Assembly: GCA_029378245.1 (NCBI GenBank)
Contig: JARKIF010000007.1
Location: 620,001-684,000, forward strand
Source: Roridomyces roridus
Lineage: Eukaryota; Basidiomycota; Agaricomycetes; Agaricales; Mycenaceae
Length of the DNA stretch: 64,000 nucleotides
Reading direction: 5' to 3'
Made by a program: the position numbers and the translations under genes. Shown here one piece after another: positions 1 through 11,200 of this stretch. Position 1 is the stretch's first letter. Every line of letters begins with the position of its first letter. Under the pieces are notes generated by a model. It was not told the origin of the DNA. It saw only the letters and a list, made by a program, of their open reading frames with translations, and did no database searches.

Positions 1-225
1 CATCGACTTACCCACTGCTCAGATGTGGTTGCGATCTCAGTGCTGTTAGCATGCGTCCAGTTGGTTGCCGTCGGAATCCTCGCGGATCTTTCAATGTGTA
101 GATGTGTCACAAAGTACATTCAATTCTATGAGTCGCCACCCTCCCGAGCCTACTGTACATGTATGCATACAATGTCCGCTCAGATCCAACTCGATTTTCT
201 ATTTTATCCCATGTTTTCTACTTTT

Positions 226-1518
226 TCAGTTTTTGATTTTAGGCAACATAAACTGGCGGCATGTGGGGAGACGCGTGAGAGGTGGGCACTGCGGCGGTTT
301 CACGGGAGCGAGGACGCACTCGGACATGCTACCATCAGTCGAATCCTCAACTGGGGACGTCGGAGGTGTAGAGCATGTCGTGTCCGAGTCCGATGTGAAG
401 AACGGAAGGGAGGAAGAAGAGTCCGAGGAAGAACTCGAGCCCTGGTTAATGGAAGAGGCCGAGCTGGTAGTGGCAGGCGCTGGAAGCTGCGGCGCGAACA
501 CAGGGACGGAGGCTGGGCGAGGCGTCTTTTCGCAGTCGATCGACGGCGCAGTAACTTCCCACTCGCCAGTAGGCGTTGAAGACGGCACCTTGACACGGGT
601 TGGCTGCACAGCGAAGCAATCGATGGCGTTCATCGCGTCGCGAAACTCTGCGAGAGTGGGGCGCTTCGATGCATCGGGGAAGAAGCACCACTCGAGCAAC
701 TCGAATGTGGGTTGCGTGATGCCGGGGAATACTTGATAGAGATACTCGGCGTTTTCGCAGAAGGCAGCGAAATCCTCGTCGCTGAGCATGGCAGAATCCC
801 AGGGCGTGGATTGAGATACCACTATGGCGAAGAGCATGCCCAGCGCCCAAAGGTCTGATTGACGCGTTGAATAGGATTCACGCGCGTGGTTCAGAGATTC
901 TGGAGAAAGATGAGTACCGACCGCGAATAAAAACATGGAAATAAACGCACCTGGGCTCATGAACATCCGTGTACCGCACGCGTGGTCTGACCAGGCCTCC
1001 CGCGTCGACATTCCAAAGTCGGTCAGACGGATATTGGTGCCCGCCTCGTCGCAGAGGATGTTTTGGGGTTTGATATCGCGGTGCGAAACGCCGAGCTGGT
1101 GTAGGTGGTCGACGGCGTCAAGAATCTCACCGAAGACCTTTTTGATCTTCCGTGCGTCCCTGTGGAAGCAGCGATGGCGGAATAGGGCACCGTGAAAGTC
1201 GCCGCCGGGGCAGAGCTCGAGGACGACAAAGACGAAGTGGTCCTCCACAAATTGGCGGATGAGGGTGACGACGGATACGTGGTCGCTGAGGATGGTGTGA
1301 AGCTCGAGCTCCGCATCCTGCATCTCGGCGGTGCGAGAACCGGGCTCGTATGTCGGCATACATTTGACGGCGACGTATGCCTGGGTGCGGGAGTCCCAGG
1401 CCTTGTATACCTTGCCGTAGGCACCGATGCCCAGAATATTTAGGAGATGGATGGAGTCGTCGTCCACGGAGTAACCGGTGAGGTCAGGAAGGAGGGAGGA
1501 TATGGGTGTCGAAGGCAT
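226..1518 (-). CDS. Ser/Thr protein kinase (Ran1/Sks1-like)
   Basis: Protein kinase with the Gly-rich loop GIGAYGKVYKAWD near residue 30, the VAVK lysine, catalytic HRDIKPQN and the DFG motif, followed by a Ser/Pro-rich tail of about 120 residues. The open frame runs through 51 extra bases at 900-950 that begin GTGCGT and end CTCCAG. Removing them joins MSP to ESLN in the activation segment, so this is an in-frame intron and the mature protein is about 413 aa. The order of motifs and the short N-terminal lead resemble fungal Ran1/Sks1-type kinases, but the substrate cannot be told. It lies at the window edge, points away from the cluster and is probably an unrelated housekeeping or signalling gene. 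Family is certain; subfamily is a guess. Confidence 0.88.
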   Translation of the reverse strand: MPSTPISSLLPDLTGYSVDDDSIHLLNILGIGAYGKVYKAWDSRTQAYVAVKCMPTYEPGSRTAEMQDAELELHTILSDHVSVVTLIRQFVEDHFVFVVLELCPGGDFHGALFRHRCFHRDARKIKKVFGEILDAVDHLHQLGVSHRDIKPQNILCDEAGTNIRLTDFGMSTREAWSDHACGTRMFMSPGAFISMFLFAVGTHLSPESLNHARESYSTRQSDLWALGMLFAIVVSQSTPWDSAMLSDEDFAAFCENAEYLYQVFPGITQPTFELLEWCFFPDASKRPTLAEFRDAMNAIDCFAVQPTRVKVPSSTPTGEWEVTAPSIDCEKTPRPASVPVFAPQLPAPATTSSASSINQGSSSSSDSSSSLPFFTSDSDTTCSTPPTSPVEDSTDGSMSECVLAPVKPPQCPPLTRLPTCRQFMLPKIKN

Positions 1519-1870
1519 AACTTGGGCGAAAGCAAAAGGCTTGAAGGGCGAAGTGAGATGCGTAAGTCGAAGGAAGTCTTGAATGGTGGGTGGTGGTAGA
1601 AGATGAAGAGTAGTTTGGCGAATGGGGGCGTCTCAGAAACTTATTGAAGTACTCGAATGCGAGACAGGGTGTGATCATTTGCTTCCGGGTCCGAGGTGGG
1701 AGGGTCAAGCGAGACATTTTGAGGTAGAGTCAAAGTAGCAGCAAGGACCATAGCGAAAGATGGTGGTATGAGAATACCCAGCCGTTGAGAGTACTGGTAG
1801 TGGACAAAAGAAACCTGGTGTTTTGACGTGATCCGACTCGTCACTCGTCTGTCAAACTCTCTCTTCTTCT

Positions 1871-2644
1871 TAGGGCTGCGGACCCGAACCGTAACGGTGA
1901 CGGCCGTCAATTTGACGGCATGAGACGGCTGTCAGCCGTCCCTGTCCCCGTCCCGTCAAACTGGGTCCAGACTTGCTGACGGGTCGGTTCGGCATCAAAA
2001 ACGGCCGTCACGGTAGACGGTTCGGCTGCCTTGATCACATGACATCATCCTGTAGCAGATTGAAGTAGATTGAAGCCTTGTGGAAATTTCGACCTCCTGC
2101 GAGCATTTTGTACACGATGGGAATGCTCGGTAGCGCAGAAAAGCCACCAAATTGTTGCAAATGACGTGAATGTGCCCGGCTAACTGGCGGCAATCAATGA
2201 TGCTCAATGGGGAACCCTTCGAGACTCTGGCAAGGCACGCAAAGGAACTGTCAAACATGGAATTGGTGAGTTCCCTGATGCCGAAGGAATTTCCCAAATG
2301 ATCCACTCACATAGTTGGAGCAAAATCATTACAAAATCAGCAACGAAATATGAGGAAGCAGCGGAGATCAGTGCGTAATCTGAGATGGCAACGAATTCAA
2401 GGACCGTGCAGTAATCTCCGAGGATTGAATACCACGGCAGCCGCCATGACTCCCTCGAGTTACCTTGATCTTTACCACACCCGTTCGACGGCCGTCACGG
2501 CCGATTTTTGACGGGTCTTGACGGCATACGGGCCGTCTCTGACGGTACCGTTGAAATTCTGTGTTCGAGCCCGCCGGGTCGGCACGGGTACCCGTCGACG
2601 GGCGGCCGTCAAGCCGTCATGGACGGTTCGGGTCCGCAGCCCTA
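1871..2644. mobile_element. hAT-type non-autonomous DNA transposon (MITE), 774 bp
   Basis: Both ends carry the same 22-bp terminal inverted repeat, beginning TAGGGCTGCGGACCCGAACC. The element is flanked by a perfect 8-bp target duplication CTTCTTCT (1863-1870 and 2645-2652). Eight-bp duplications with TAGGG-type ends are the hAT signature. About 170 bp at each end is packed with copies of GACGGCCGTC and GACGG in both orientations, as expected for subterminal transposase-binding repeats. No transposase frame exists, so it would need a helper element. It sits directly in front of the BTB gene start codon. Confidence 0.9.
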
Positions 2645-2665
2645 CTTCTTCTCTTCCGTCTCGTC

Positions 2666-3747
2666 ATGTCCGACATAGCTGCCTCTCCAAAGAGACAGAG
2701 AACGGAGGAAGAACTTACTCCGACTCGCTCTCACATCTGGAAACCCTTTGGCGACATCGTCCTCCAAGTCGAATCCACCCAGTTTCGTGTCAGCCGAGAT
2801 GTCTTAGCCAATCAATCCTCCGTCTTCGCAGACATGTTCTCCGTTCCACAGCCTCCCAACGAACCCACCGTCGAGGGATGCCCCGTTGTCATTCTCCCAG
2901 GTGATAGTGCGAAAGACTGGGAGCTGCTTCTCGATGTTCTTTATGAACCGTAAGGGTTGTTTCACCCTGGGCATCAGTCTTTTAATAGCTTGACTCTGGC
3001 AGATTCGACGACAAAGAACGGAGGAGCTTTGCCGAGATCGCAGCTATGTTGCGACTGGGCAGAAAATATGGAATCTCCACCGCCGAGGCGAACGCACTGC
3101 GACGTATTCGCTTTGAATACCCTTCTGATTGTGCCCAATGGGAAGAGAGAGTTGGATGTGACGAGTTGAGTAAGATCGAGGATTACTGCGGGATTGCGTT
3201 GGACCTGTTGAAACTGGCATATGAATTCGGAATCAACTCATGCATTCCAACAGTGTCGCTCAATTGTCTGGCCGCGTACAGTCCGGTAAGCTGCCCACAT
3301 AATGCACTCCGCGAGCTCCAGCCAAATTACACTACTTAGGACGAAATTTTCAATGGCATCGAACGCTTCGGCCAATCTCGCATTAATATCCCTGTTGAAA
3401 TCCAAACACAGTTGGCTTTTGGCTTCATGAAAATCATGCAGTTCCAACGAGAAGCTTATCCGTGGCTCGACAACGACGAGGTCATTCCATGCGGATCCTG
3501 CAAAGGCGAAACCGACTGTACTGCTTCACGCCACGCATTGCGTCGCTCTCTGTCCTGGAGTGGCATCACGAACAACGGCGCCTGTTTCTTAATCGATCTC
3601 TGGGACCCAGAGTGGTCGGAAGGGTTCTGTGATGATTGTGCTGAAGCTGGCAAAATGTCTTTCACTGCCACTCGCGGTAAAGCATGGGAAGCCCTTCCCA
3701 CTTTTTTTGGGCTTGGCAAGTGGGAGGAGTTGAAGGATCTGGAATGA
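2666..3747 (+). CDS. BTB/POZ domain protein, copy 1
   Basis: Three exons, 2666-2949, 3003-3285 and 3340-3747, give 324 aa with all splice sites GT-AG. The N-terminal half has the fungal BTB pattern (GDIVLQVEST.FRVSRDVLA...FADMF, then a GDSAKDWELLLDVLY segment). The C-terminal part carries a conserved Cys module (CGSCKG...C, then FCDDCAEAGK). BTB proteins are usually dimerising adaptors, for example for cullin-3 ligases, but no specific role can be read here. The start matches MSDxx of the paralogue at 13275-14345. A hAT element ends 21 bp before the ATG, so the native promoter has been displaced about 0.8 kb upstream or replaced. Coding sequence looks intact. Confidence 0.85.
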
Positions 3748-4124
3748 TGCCCTCATTTTGTACATCGTACGTGTTTTTCCCATTCGTTGATTCCGTGGAC
3801 GCTGATAGAATAGCGCAGATATCCATGTAAGGTCCTCGAATATTATTATTTGATTCTGCTGTTGGAACTCAGCAACACACAAGTTTTATCTAACCAAAAA
3901 CGATCATGGTTATCCAGTGACGAACTTCAGAGTCTCTTCCCTCCCTCCTTCCAACTTCGACTTGACTCATGTTGCTCGGTCCTTTCCCTTCCGACAAAAT
4001 TCCGATGCAATGTTATTCACCCCGGCAATACAGTCTCCGAATCGGAATGTCACCGGAATTTTGTTGCAGCCAGAACGTTTTGCCAAGTAAAACGATCATA
4101 CCGCCTCTCTCTTTCTCTCCCACC

Positions 4125-4437
4125 ATGTTCTGGTCTCGCTCCCTAGTGCCGCCTGCACCAGGAATGCGCCCGATTCCTTGCTCGGGAATAGACCTGGCCG
4201 TTCGTGACCCCGTCCCGACAACGGGCCTCGTAGTCGATGCACGGCTCGACGCGCGCAAACTGGAAGAGACGCTCACGATTTTGATTGAGAAGAAATTCCC
4301 TCGAGCAGGCGCTAGGATTGCTGTCAGGAATGGCGTGCGTCCCACCTTTCTTGTGTTTCCTTCGCTCCAGTTATGGCCAGGTCCATGAATTCCAAGTCCC
4401 TACCAGGTTTGGACCAGAAATGCCAGCTGTCGAGCTC
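4125..4437 (+). pseudogene. HXXXD acyltransferase fragment (5' end only)
   Basis: The first exon (4125-4334, MFWSRS... to ...GARIAVRNG) and the first ~19 codons of the second exon (from 4381, VHEFQVPTRFGPEMPAVEL) are clear copies of the 5' end of the acyltransferases at 5911(-), 7881(-) and 11624(+). At about 4425-4440 the similarity stops and the sequence becomes the antisense 3' end of the neighbouring minus-strand copy. The HXXXD region is absent, so this is a dead fragment joined tail-to-tail with the next gene. Confidence 0.8.
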
Positions 4438-5911
4438 AACGAAATGGCCTCGTCATCCTCCATCAACACACTACCACTTCCGCGCATCGGGTAATGCTTC
4501 CCCGAAGTCACCATCGGAAACACAAACACAACACGAGCCCGCTTGACCCCTTCTCCCACCATCGCCCCAGAGAAATCAAGCCCTCCAAATGCGGCCATCC
4601 GCCAATTCGTCTGGAATGAGTACTCGCCACCGGGAGAACACGGAAAGTGCATCTGGAGCGGGTTCGCGCAGCGCCAGCGTATATCGTTCCGTAGGCCCTC
4701 GGGGTTGGCGTTGTGCGCGAGAATTGCGCGACGTACGTGCAAGGCTAGGCTACTGAGAGATTTTTCGTGCCAGGCCTTGACGGGGAGGGGAGGAATCGCA
4801 ATATTTGCAGCTGCATTATTGGTGTATGGAGTCTTGAGGGTAGACTGGCCGGCAAATACCGGCTTCTCGCGCAAATTTACGGGGATGTGGAGGTGGAAGG
4901 ATGTGCAGTCGTTGAAACGATAACCCAGCGCCGTCTAAAAGATGTTCAAATCAAACAGACCGGGATCAAGTGTACGCGCTCTCCTGACCTTGTACCACCA
5001 CGCCGTAAGCACGTCGGAACTCCCGACCCACTCATTCGATCCCTCGTTCTTCAACTCCTCCATGATCTTGCGTTTCTCTTCTGCCAAAAACGACTTTGGA
5101 AGGCGAACAAAGGCCCCATATTCGTTTGGATCCCAGAAAAGCCGCCACACGAAATACGCAATGAACACCATCTTCGACAAAATCCCAAGATCAAACCACC
5201 CGCGCTGTTTGGTGACTTGAGTGGGGCCACTGAGACTCGCAAAGGGCTGTACATCCCAAGGCATGCCCTCGATCGCGTCAATGTCCGTGCCGTTGATAAG
5301 ACGCGCCCACGCGCCGAGGAGCGTGCTCGTCCCGACGGCGTCGAATCCGATGTGTGAAGCCGTCACCCCGATAAACGTAAGGTCGTCAAACAGCGAGACG
5401 TGGACGTAGAGCATCGGTTTTTTGGACTCGATGACGGCTTCGATGGATTGCGGGCACGAGCTGCTACGCAGGTATTGATTCACTGCGTACGGAACTTTCG
5501 ACAGCGACGGAAGGGTCGGCGAAGGGACCTTCAGGTCCATTGGAAGCGTAGGACGCAAAGGGTCGGCACGGTACGCCTCGGGGTGATCCTCAACAGTAAA
5601 ATTGACGCATGGTGCGTTTGGTCCAAACTTTTCGGGAATTTGAAATTCGTATGCCTATCAAAGATGAGACGGAGAGAGAGATGAGCCAACACACTGACCC
5701 CATTTCGAAGAGCGATTCTCGCTCCCGCTCTGGGGAACTTTTGCTCAATTAGTGTCACAAGACTTTTTTCCAGTTTTTCAGCGTCCAGTCGTGAGTCAAT
5801 GATGAGCCCAGTAGTGAGTATCATGTCGACGGCCCCAAGATCCAGACCAGAACATGGAATTGTCCGAATTCCATCTGGGGGCGGGGTCGACTGAGATCGG
5901 GTCCACAGCAT
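4371..5911 (-). CDS. HXXXD (BAHD-like) acyltransferase, copy A, altered C-terminus
   Basis: Exons 5699-5911, 4989-5654 and 4371-4934 (minus strand), all GT-AG. The catalytic motif HIGFD (HxxxD) lies in the second exon and the usual DFGWG-type loop is represented by LDFSG in the third. Such enzymes move acyl groups from CoA thioesters to hydroxyls or amines; the substrate is unknown. The last ~20 residues of the family (ending SGSIAFV) are missing: after MEDDEAIS the frame runs into an inverted fragment of a sister gene and stops at 4371 with an unrelated tail. Catalytic residues remain, so it may still work. It lies 20 kb or more from the PKS; membership of the cluster is inference. Confidence 0.75.
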
Positions 5912-6375
5912 GGTGGTGGTTCGGGAGTGAGATATTGAAGTCTGTTTGTTTTTCGTCTTCGGTGTTTCCAGGCCCGGAGCACCGCGCTTTGAAACAGATG
6001 ATCCATGATGGCCGCTATCAATCACAGTTCCGAGAGGGGACCCCAGGACCGTCGGTAATTTTGTCCGTGTCTCAACACTTTGATGGGATCAATAGGCCTC
6101 AGGTCGGGCCTCCCGCTCAACCTCGGATACTCATTTCCCTCGGGCCATCACTGTCCGCGTGTACTAGGCGTTGTGCAGTGTCCGTAAATTACACTCCGAC
6201 ACCAGCACTGCGTGCTCGGGTGGAACACGGAAGGCAGTCGCTACTCACCCAATACTCAGTGTTACTCACCAACGGTCCGCGCCGATTTTCCATCGGCCAT
6301 CGAGTTAGTGATTCAAAATTTGAGAGTAGCATTGCTGCATAGAGCCGAAGTTGAACCTGCAATTGAGCAATCGAG

Positions 6376-7881
6376 TCAAACAAAAGCGATACTCCCACTA
6401 CGACGAATCGCATCCCAGTCCTTCTCTCCCCTCATCTGGCTCAACCAAATGGCTTCGTCATCCTCCATCAGCACCGCCCCGCTTCCGCCCAACACAGAAT
6501 CATAAGTTCGCCTGCTTTACCTGTTTTCCCACCACGGCCCCAGAGAAATCAAGCCCTCCGAATCCGACCACCCGCCAACTCGTATGGAAGGAATAATCGC
6601 CTCCCGGAGCACACGGGAAGTCTATCTTGAACGGGTTTGCGCAGCGCGAGCGTATCGTGTCCCGTAGACCCTCAAGGTCTGCGTTGTACGCGAGAATTGC
6701 GCGGCGGACGTGCAAGGCCAGTTCAGTCAAAGATTTCTTGTGGAATGCCTTGACGGGGAGGGGAGGAACCCGAATGGCCGCAATCGCATTATTGATGTAT
6801 GGAGTCTCGAGGGTAGACTGGCCGAGGAAGACCGGCGTGTCGCGTATATTCGCGGCGATGTAGAGATGGAAAGGTGAGCGGTCGTTGACACGATAACCCA
6901 GCGCCGTCTGAAAGAGAATAAGGAAAACAGAACGAGATTGCGCGCGCTCTCCTGACCTTGAACCACCACGCCATAAGCACATCGGAGCTCCCGACCCACT
7001 CGCCCGAGCCCTTCGCCTTCAACTCCTCCATGATCTTGCGTTTCTCGTCCGCCAGAAATGACTTGGGAACGCGAACAAAGGCACGGTACTCGTTTGGATC
7101 CCTCCAACGCCGCCAAACGGCATACGCAATGAACATCATCAGCGACAAAATCCCGAGATCAAACCACCCGCGCCGTTTGGCAACTCGAGTTGGAGCAGTG
7201 AAGCTCGCAAAGGGCTGTACGTCCCACGGCATGCCCTCGATCGCGTCAATGCTCACGCCGTTGATGAGACGCGTCCACGCATCAAGTAACGTGCCCGTCC
7301 CCACGGCGTCGAATCCCATATGTGAAGACGTGACGCCGATGAACGTAAGGTCATCGAACAGCGAGACGTGAACGTAGAGCATCGGTTTTTGCGATTTGAT
7401 GACGGCTTCGATGGATTGTGGACACGAGCTGCTACGCAGGTATTGATACATTGCGTCCGGAACTTTCGAGAGCGACGGAAGGGACGGCGAAGGGACCTTC
7501 AGGTCCAATGGGAGTGTAGGACGCGAAGGGTCGGCACGGTAGGCTTCGGGGTGGTCTTCAACAGTGAAATTGACGCAAGGCGCGTCTGGTCCAAATTCTT
7601 TGGGAATTTGGAACTCGTACGTCTACTGAAGGTTATACTGGACCGACCAGAGATCAAAAGGGGCTGACCCCATTCCGACGAGCGATTCTGGCCCCTGCCC
7701 TCGGAAATTTTCGCTCAATCAGCGTCGTAGGAGTGGCTTCTAGTTTTCTGGCATCCAGGCGCGCGTCTATTATCAGACCAGTAGTAAGTATCGTGCCGAT
7801 GGTTACAAGGTCCACACCGGAACATGGAATTGTGTGCATTCCATCTGGGCGCGGGGTCGGCTGAGAGTGGGTCCACAGCAT
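6376..7881 (-). pseudogene. HXXXD acyltransferase, copy B, broken near C-terminus
   Basis: Exons 7669-7881, 6957-7622 and from 6907 down match copies A and C, with the second exon exactly 666 bp in all three and the HxxxD motif (HMGFD) intact. In the last exon, after GLDFSGAVVGKQVKQA, the segment present in the sisters (RVVFVCPVVTSG...) is missing. The frame then hits TGA near 6500, while the remaining end (GGSGAVLMEDDEA... to SGSIAFV and a stop at 6376) continues in another frame. This is a deletion of a length not divisible by three. The truncated protein would lack about 50 C-terminal residues, so it is probably inactive. Confidence 0.7.
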
Positions 7882-8845
7882 TGTGGTTCGAGATTCAAGT
7901 TGATTCGTTTCGTTCAAGTACGTGACCGGCGCTTGTGCGGGGTCGAGCTGCAGGTTGCTTGGAAGCGTCAAGATAGCGAAAGTGAAGGCTAGCCTAGGTG
8001 CCGCGGCCACCGTTGTTCGGTAGCTGATTAGGAGCCGTTTCTCTTGCGTTGCTCGCCTTCGAGTCGCGTCCACCCCGTCCCGAAGGCTAACGCGGAGCCT
8101 CAGTCTCCATTCTGGACTTGCTGACTCAAGGCCTCAAAGCAACAAGGCCTTTCCTCCGCGGTCAGCCATCCACCCGCCTGTCGAGGGTCGATTCAGACTG
8201 CTCCCCTTGGTAGTTCGAGACTGAAGTTTGTTTGTTTGCACCCCGTCCACTTGAAGTTTTCGTAGATCGCGCGTATTCGACAACCTGAATTGTGGCAACT
8301 TCTCTGCTAGATCACCAGGTGCTGGGGATGACGGGTAGGGGACTGTTACATGCTATCCTCGCGGCGTTTGGAGGTTCGGTTCTCACCATTCCAAGACGAG
8401 AGTACTGATTTCGGTAGGGCTTTTGGTGCTGAAACCTTTCCGCCCGAGTTTCACTCGAATCTATGCTGGTGAAGAGGTAAGAAGGGAAAATTGGATAATT
8501 TCGGTTTAATCTTTACCAAATTTTGAAGGTCGGTCTCTGGAGAATGGCCGCACGCTACGAAGCGGAGGAAAGGGGCGTTAGAGGCCATGGCTCAAGGTCG
8601 GCACGCGCAAAGAGATCCCGGTCATTGGCTCGCTGACCCAGACCGTCGGTTGTTCTTCGCATCGACCGATACAGTTAACAATGCCTTTACCTTCACTCCT
8701 TACGTGCTTCCGCTAGTCGCCATCCCATGGGTCAGAGACGTACAACCGTATGAGTTGGACTATAGGGCGGCTATCAATCCTGCCATCCATCCCTTGGAGG
8801 TCAGAAAACATGAGTAAAAAAGCAGTAGTAAGTACATGTCGACTG
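7882..8845. other. intergenic, no gene recognised
   Basis: About 960 bp between acyltransferase copy B (transcribed leftward from 7881) and the 3' end of the small membrane protein. The part next to 7881 must contain the copy B promoter. Short open frames on both strands show no recognisable motif or conserved splice pattern, and I see no repeat or RNA gene. Confidence 0.5.
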
Positions 8846-9385
8846 TCATTGCAAATCCCCAACCACAGCAGTCTGCTGTAGTCCAATACAATATCGGAAT
8901 TGGTCATCGTCTGCGTCCAGAGTCGGCGCGTCCATATTATTATCTCGTGTCGAAGGCATCGCTATCGCTACAGCGATTTGTAGATGCGATATATTGCCGA
9001 ATTCGGGTTTGCGTCCTTGAAGACGCTGCTGGAGCGCGAAGGCTGATCTCGTGCCAGGTGTGTGCCATTGGGTCGTTCCCAGCCGCTCGACGGATAGAGG
9101 CTGAATAATGAATAGAACGTCGGTCAAGGGCATCCCCAAGCCAAATTCAAGTCCACGTACCAGTATATGATTCCACCTCGTCGTCAGCTCGTCGCGTTTC
9201 GCGTCCTCTGGCACCTCAATGAAGAGGTCCCACAGCTTCGGCTTTTCGGGTTGCACTGAACCGAGGTAGCCAGCGCCCGGGGGTGGTGAGCGGCGGAGGC
9301 AGTTGCAGCTAAAGAAGACGACCGCGATGAAGAGGGCGGCGCCGAGGAGGATGGGCAGCGCGAATGTGGAGAAGGCGAACGGCAT
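8846..9385 (-). CDS. small single-pass membrane protein, fungal-specific, unknown function
   Basis: The frame starts with a hydrophobic helix (about residues 5-28) followed by a CNCLRR basic edge, predicting a one-helix membrane anchor with the rest cytosolic or lumenal. The soluble part holds a PEKPKLWDLF motif and, after a likely in-frame 60-bp intron (9101-9160, GTACGT...TTCAG), PLSVERLG and LQIAVAIAMPS. Small basidiomycete proteins with this layout are common but uncharacterised, and I do not recognise a function. Without the intron the protein would be 159 aa, with it 179 aa. It is divergent from the CsbD-like gene at 9633 and shares its ~250 bp promoter region. Confidence 0.55.
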   Translation of the reverse strand: MPFAFSTFALPILLGAALFIAVVFFSCNCLRRSPPPGAGYLGSVQPEKPKLWDLFIEVPEDAKRDELTTRWNHILVRGLEFGLGMPLTDVLFIIQPLSVERLGTTQWHTPGTRSAFALQQRLQGRKPEFGNISHLQIAVAIAMPSTRDNNMDAPTLDADDDQFRYCIGLQQTAVVGDLQ

Positions 9386-9632
9386 CCCGGGCGAGCATGG
9401 GAAACCGCGGCAAAATGGATCACAAAGCCGAAGGCGCTGCAGGTGACTCGATCACGTGCTCACGCGTCCTCGGCACACGCGGCACACTGCTCCAACAATA
9501 CATTACTCCAACCAAACTCCAACAGCCGCGTCATTGGAGATTGACGATGTTGAGACGTCAGCGGGAGTTGAGCGCCCTTTATATACGGGTGTTATCCCTA
9601 TCTCAACTTACTACCACTCCAACCAAACTACA

Positions 9633-10347
9633 ATGCCTCTTTTCGGATCCCACAAGAACGACTCTAACAAGCTCGAGAAGCGCGAGCGTGCGGCGTACAA
9701 CGATGCCCAGAACGACCTTCCTCCCACTCATGGCCACGGCCACGGTCATCATACTGCCCCTGGCACGATGCAGCCTGGCATGCAGCCAGGCATGGTCGAC
9801 AACACGACTGTGCGCTCATACCCACAACTCTGCTCAATTCATACTGACTTTCATTTTCAGATGGGCGGCGGACGCAACCATCACCGCGCAGACCCCATTC
9901 CCGCTGGCACTGATGCCATGGCCGACCCTCGCTATGGCGGTGGCGCTGGCATGGCCGGCGTAGGGGCTGGCGCTGGAGCTGGAGCTGGCTTAGGTCCCGG
10001 TGGCGCAGCAATTCCTCCCGCCTCTCACATCCACGACCCTCAACAAACAAGAGGCGGCGGTGCAATGGCCGGCAAGATCGAACACGCCGTCGGCTCTCTC
10101 GTTGGCAGTAATGCGCTGAAGGCCAAAGGTCTTCAGAAAGAGCAGTACGTTTCTCCTGCCTGTCTTCCTTCGTCTTCATGCTCATTCCATTTCTAGGGAA
10201 GCCCAGGCCCTCAAAGTTCAAAGCAGTGAACTGGCTGAAGCCGAGCGTTTAGAACGCGAGGCGGCCCTCCGTCGCGAACGGGCTGTGGCGCACGGTGCGC
10301 ACCCCGAGAATCGGGTCGGTGGCGGGGGTGGGGCGCCTTACATGTAA
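9633..10347 (+). CDS. CsbD-like stress-associated protein, Gly/His-rich
   Basis: Exons 9633-9809, 9861-10144 and 10197-10347 give 203 aa. The N-terminal half is low complexity (HGHGHGHH, GAGAGAGAG). The conserved core KIEHAVGSLVGSNALKAKG near residue 140 resembles the CsbD fold repeat, followed by a charged helix rich in Glu, Ala and Arg and a Gly-rich end. CsbD-like proteins are small, highly expressed stress or conidiation proteins of unknown mechanism. The frame is continuous after removal of two short GT-AG introns, so the gene is intact. Not obviously linked to the biosynthetic cluster. Confidence 0.75.
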
Positions 10348-10579
10348 AACTTGAATGGACGAGTAAATCATCAAACTTGTATCATAATTTTTGTACTCCT
10401 ACCTATTAATGGTCCTTGATCTCGGATTAACTGGCTGAGCGCTGAGCGCTGAGCATTGGCTCAATGCAAGAGAGTGAGCGAGATCAAGAGCGAGATCACA
10501 TGCCATCAGTGGCATCATTTGCTCCTTGTATTTCGCCTCCATGACAAAGCAGGAGCCCATCTCCTAAAACACCTCACCA

Positions 10580-11200
10580 TCATGCTCACCCAGTCCGATA
10601 TCGCCAAATACTTGGACCAGTGTACTGGCCCCGACGCTGTCCTCGCCATCGACGAGATCTTGAGCGGCTACATCGTCGCGTCTGTCCTCTCCTGTTATCC
10701 ATCCAAGAGAAGCTGAGACAAGGGCTGCAGGAAATACATACGAGGTGCCTCCGCCGAACGCGTCCTGCTGAAATTGAGGGGGTTGGTGTTTTATCTGAGG
10801 GTTACGTGCGTCCATTCCCTGCATCCCATTCCCTTCTTGTCCTTGAACTCGGAGCAGCGGGCGCAGCCATGTCCTCGAAGTCGGAGCAGATCCATTCAAG
10901 GCGCTGATGGAGGAAGTGTCGCTCGGTGGGGAGCGTGTGGGCATTTTACCCGGTGTGTCTCTACCCAGCCCATTCATATAGATAGATACTCAACGGAGGA
11001 CATACAGCTCTGACCTCTCCAGGCAAAGCCGTATGGAACCACCTTCGGCGTAATGCACGCGGCGAACGCGGCCCGAGCCATCCACTGCTCGTCACCGACC
11101 CAACTTACGGCGGCCCAGGCCCTGCACGTGTATTCCTCTCCCTCCCACAGAGTCGGCCGTTGCACGAGAACGAGACGAGAACGCCGTGGTTACAGCGCTA
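10580..11200 (+). pseudogene. degenerate coding region, unknown family
   Basis: Several in-register protein-like pieces occur in a row: MLTQSDIAKYLDQC... from 10580, then in another frame VGADPFKALMEEVSLGGE near 10885-10940. A GTGTGT donor near 10951 and a CTCCAG acceptor near 11024 could join this to GKAVWNHLRRNARGE and LLVTDPTYGGPG. No single frame joins all of them and stops interrupt the region. I do not recognise the family; it may be a decayed gene or chance. Confidence 0.25.
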
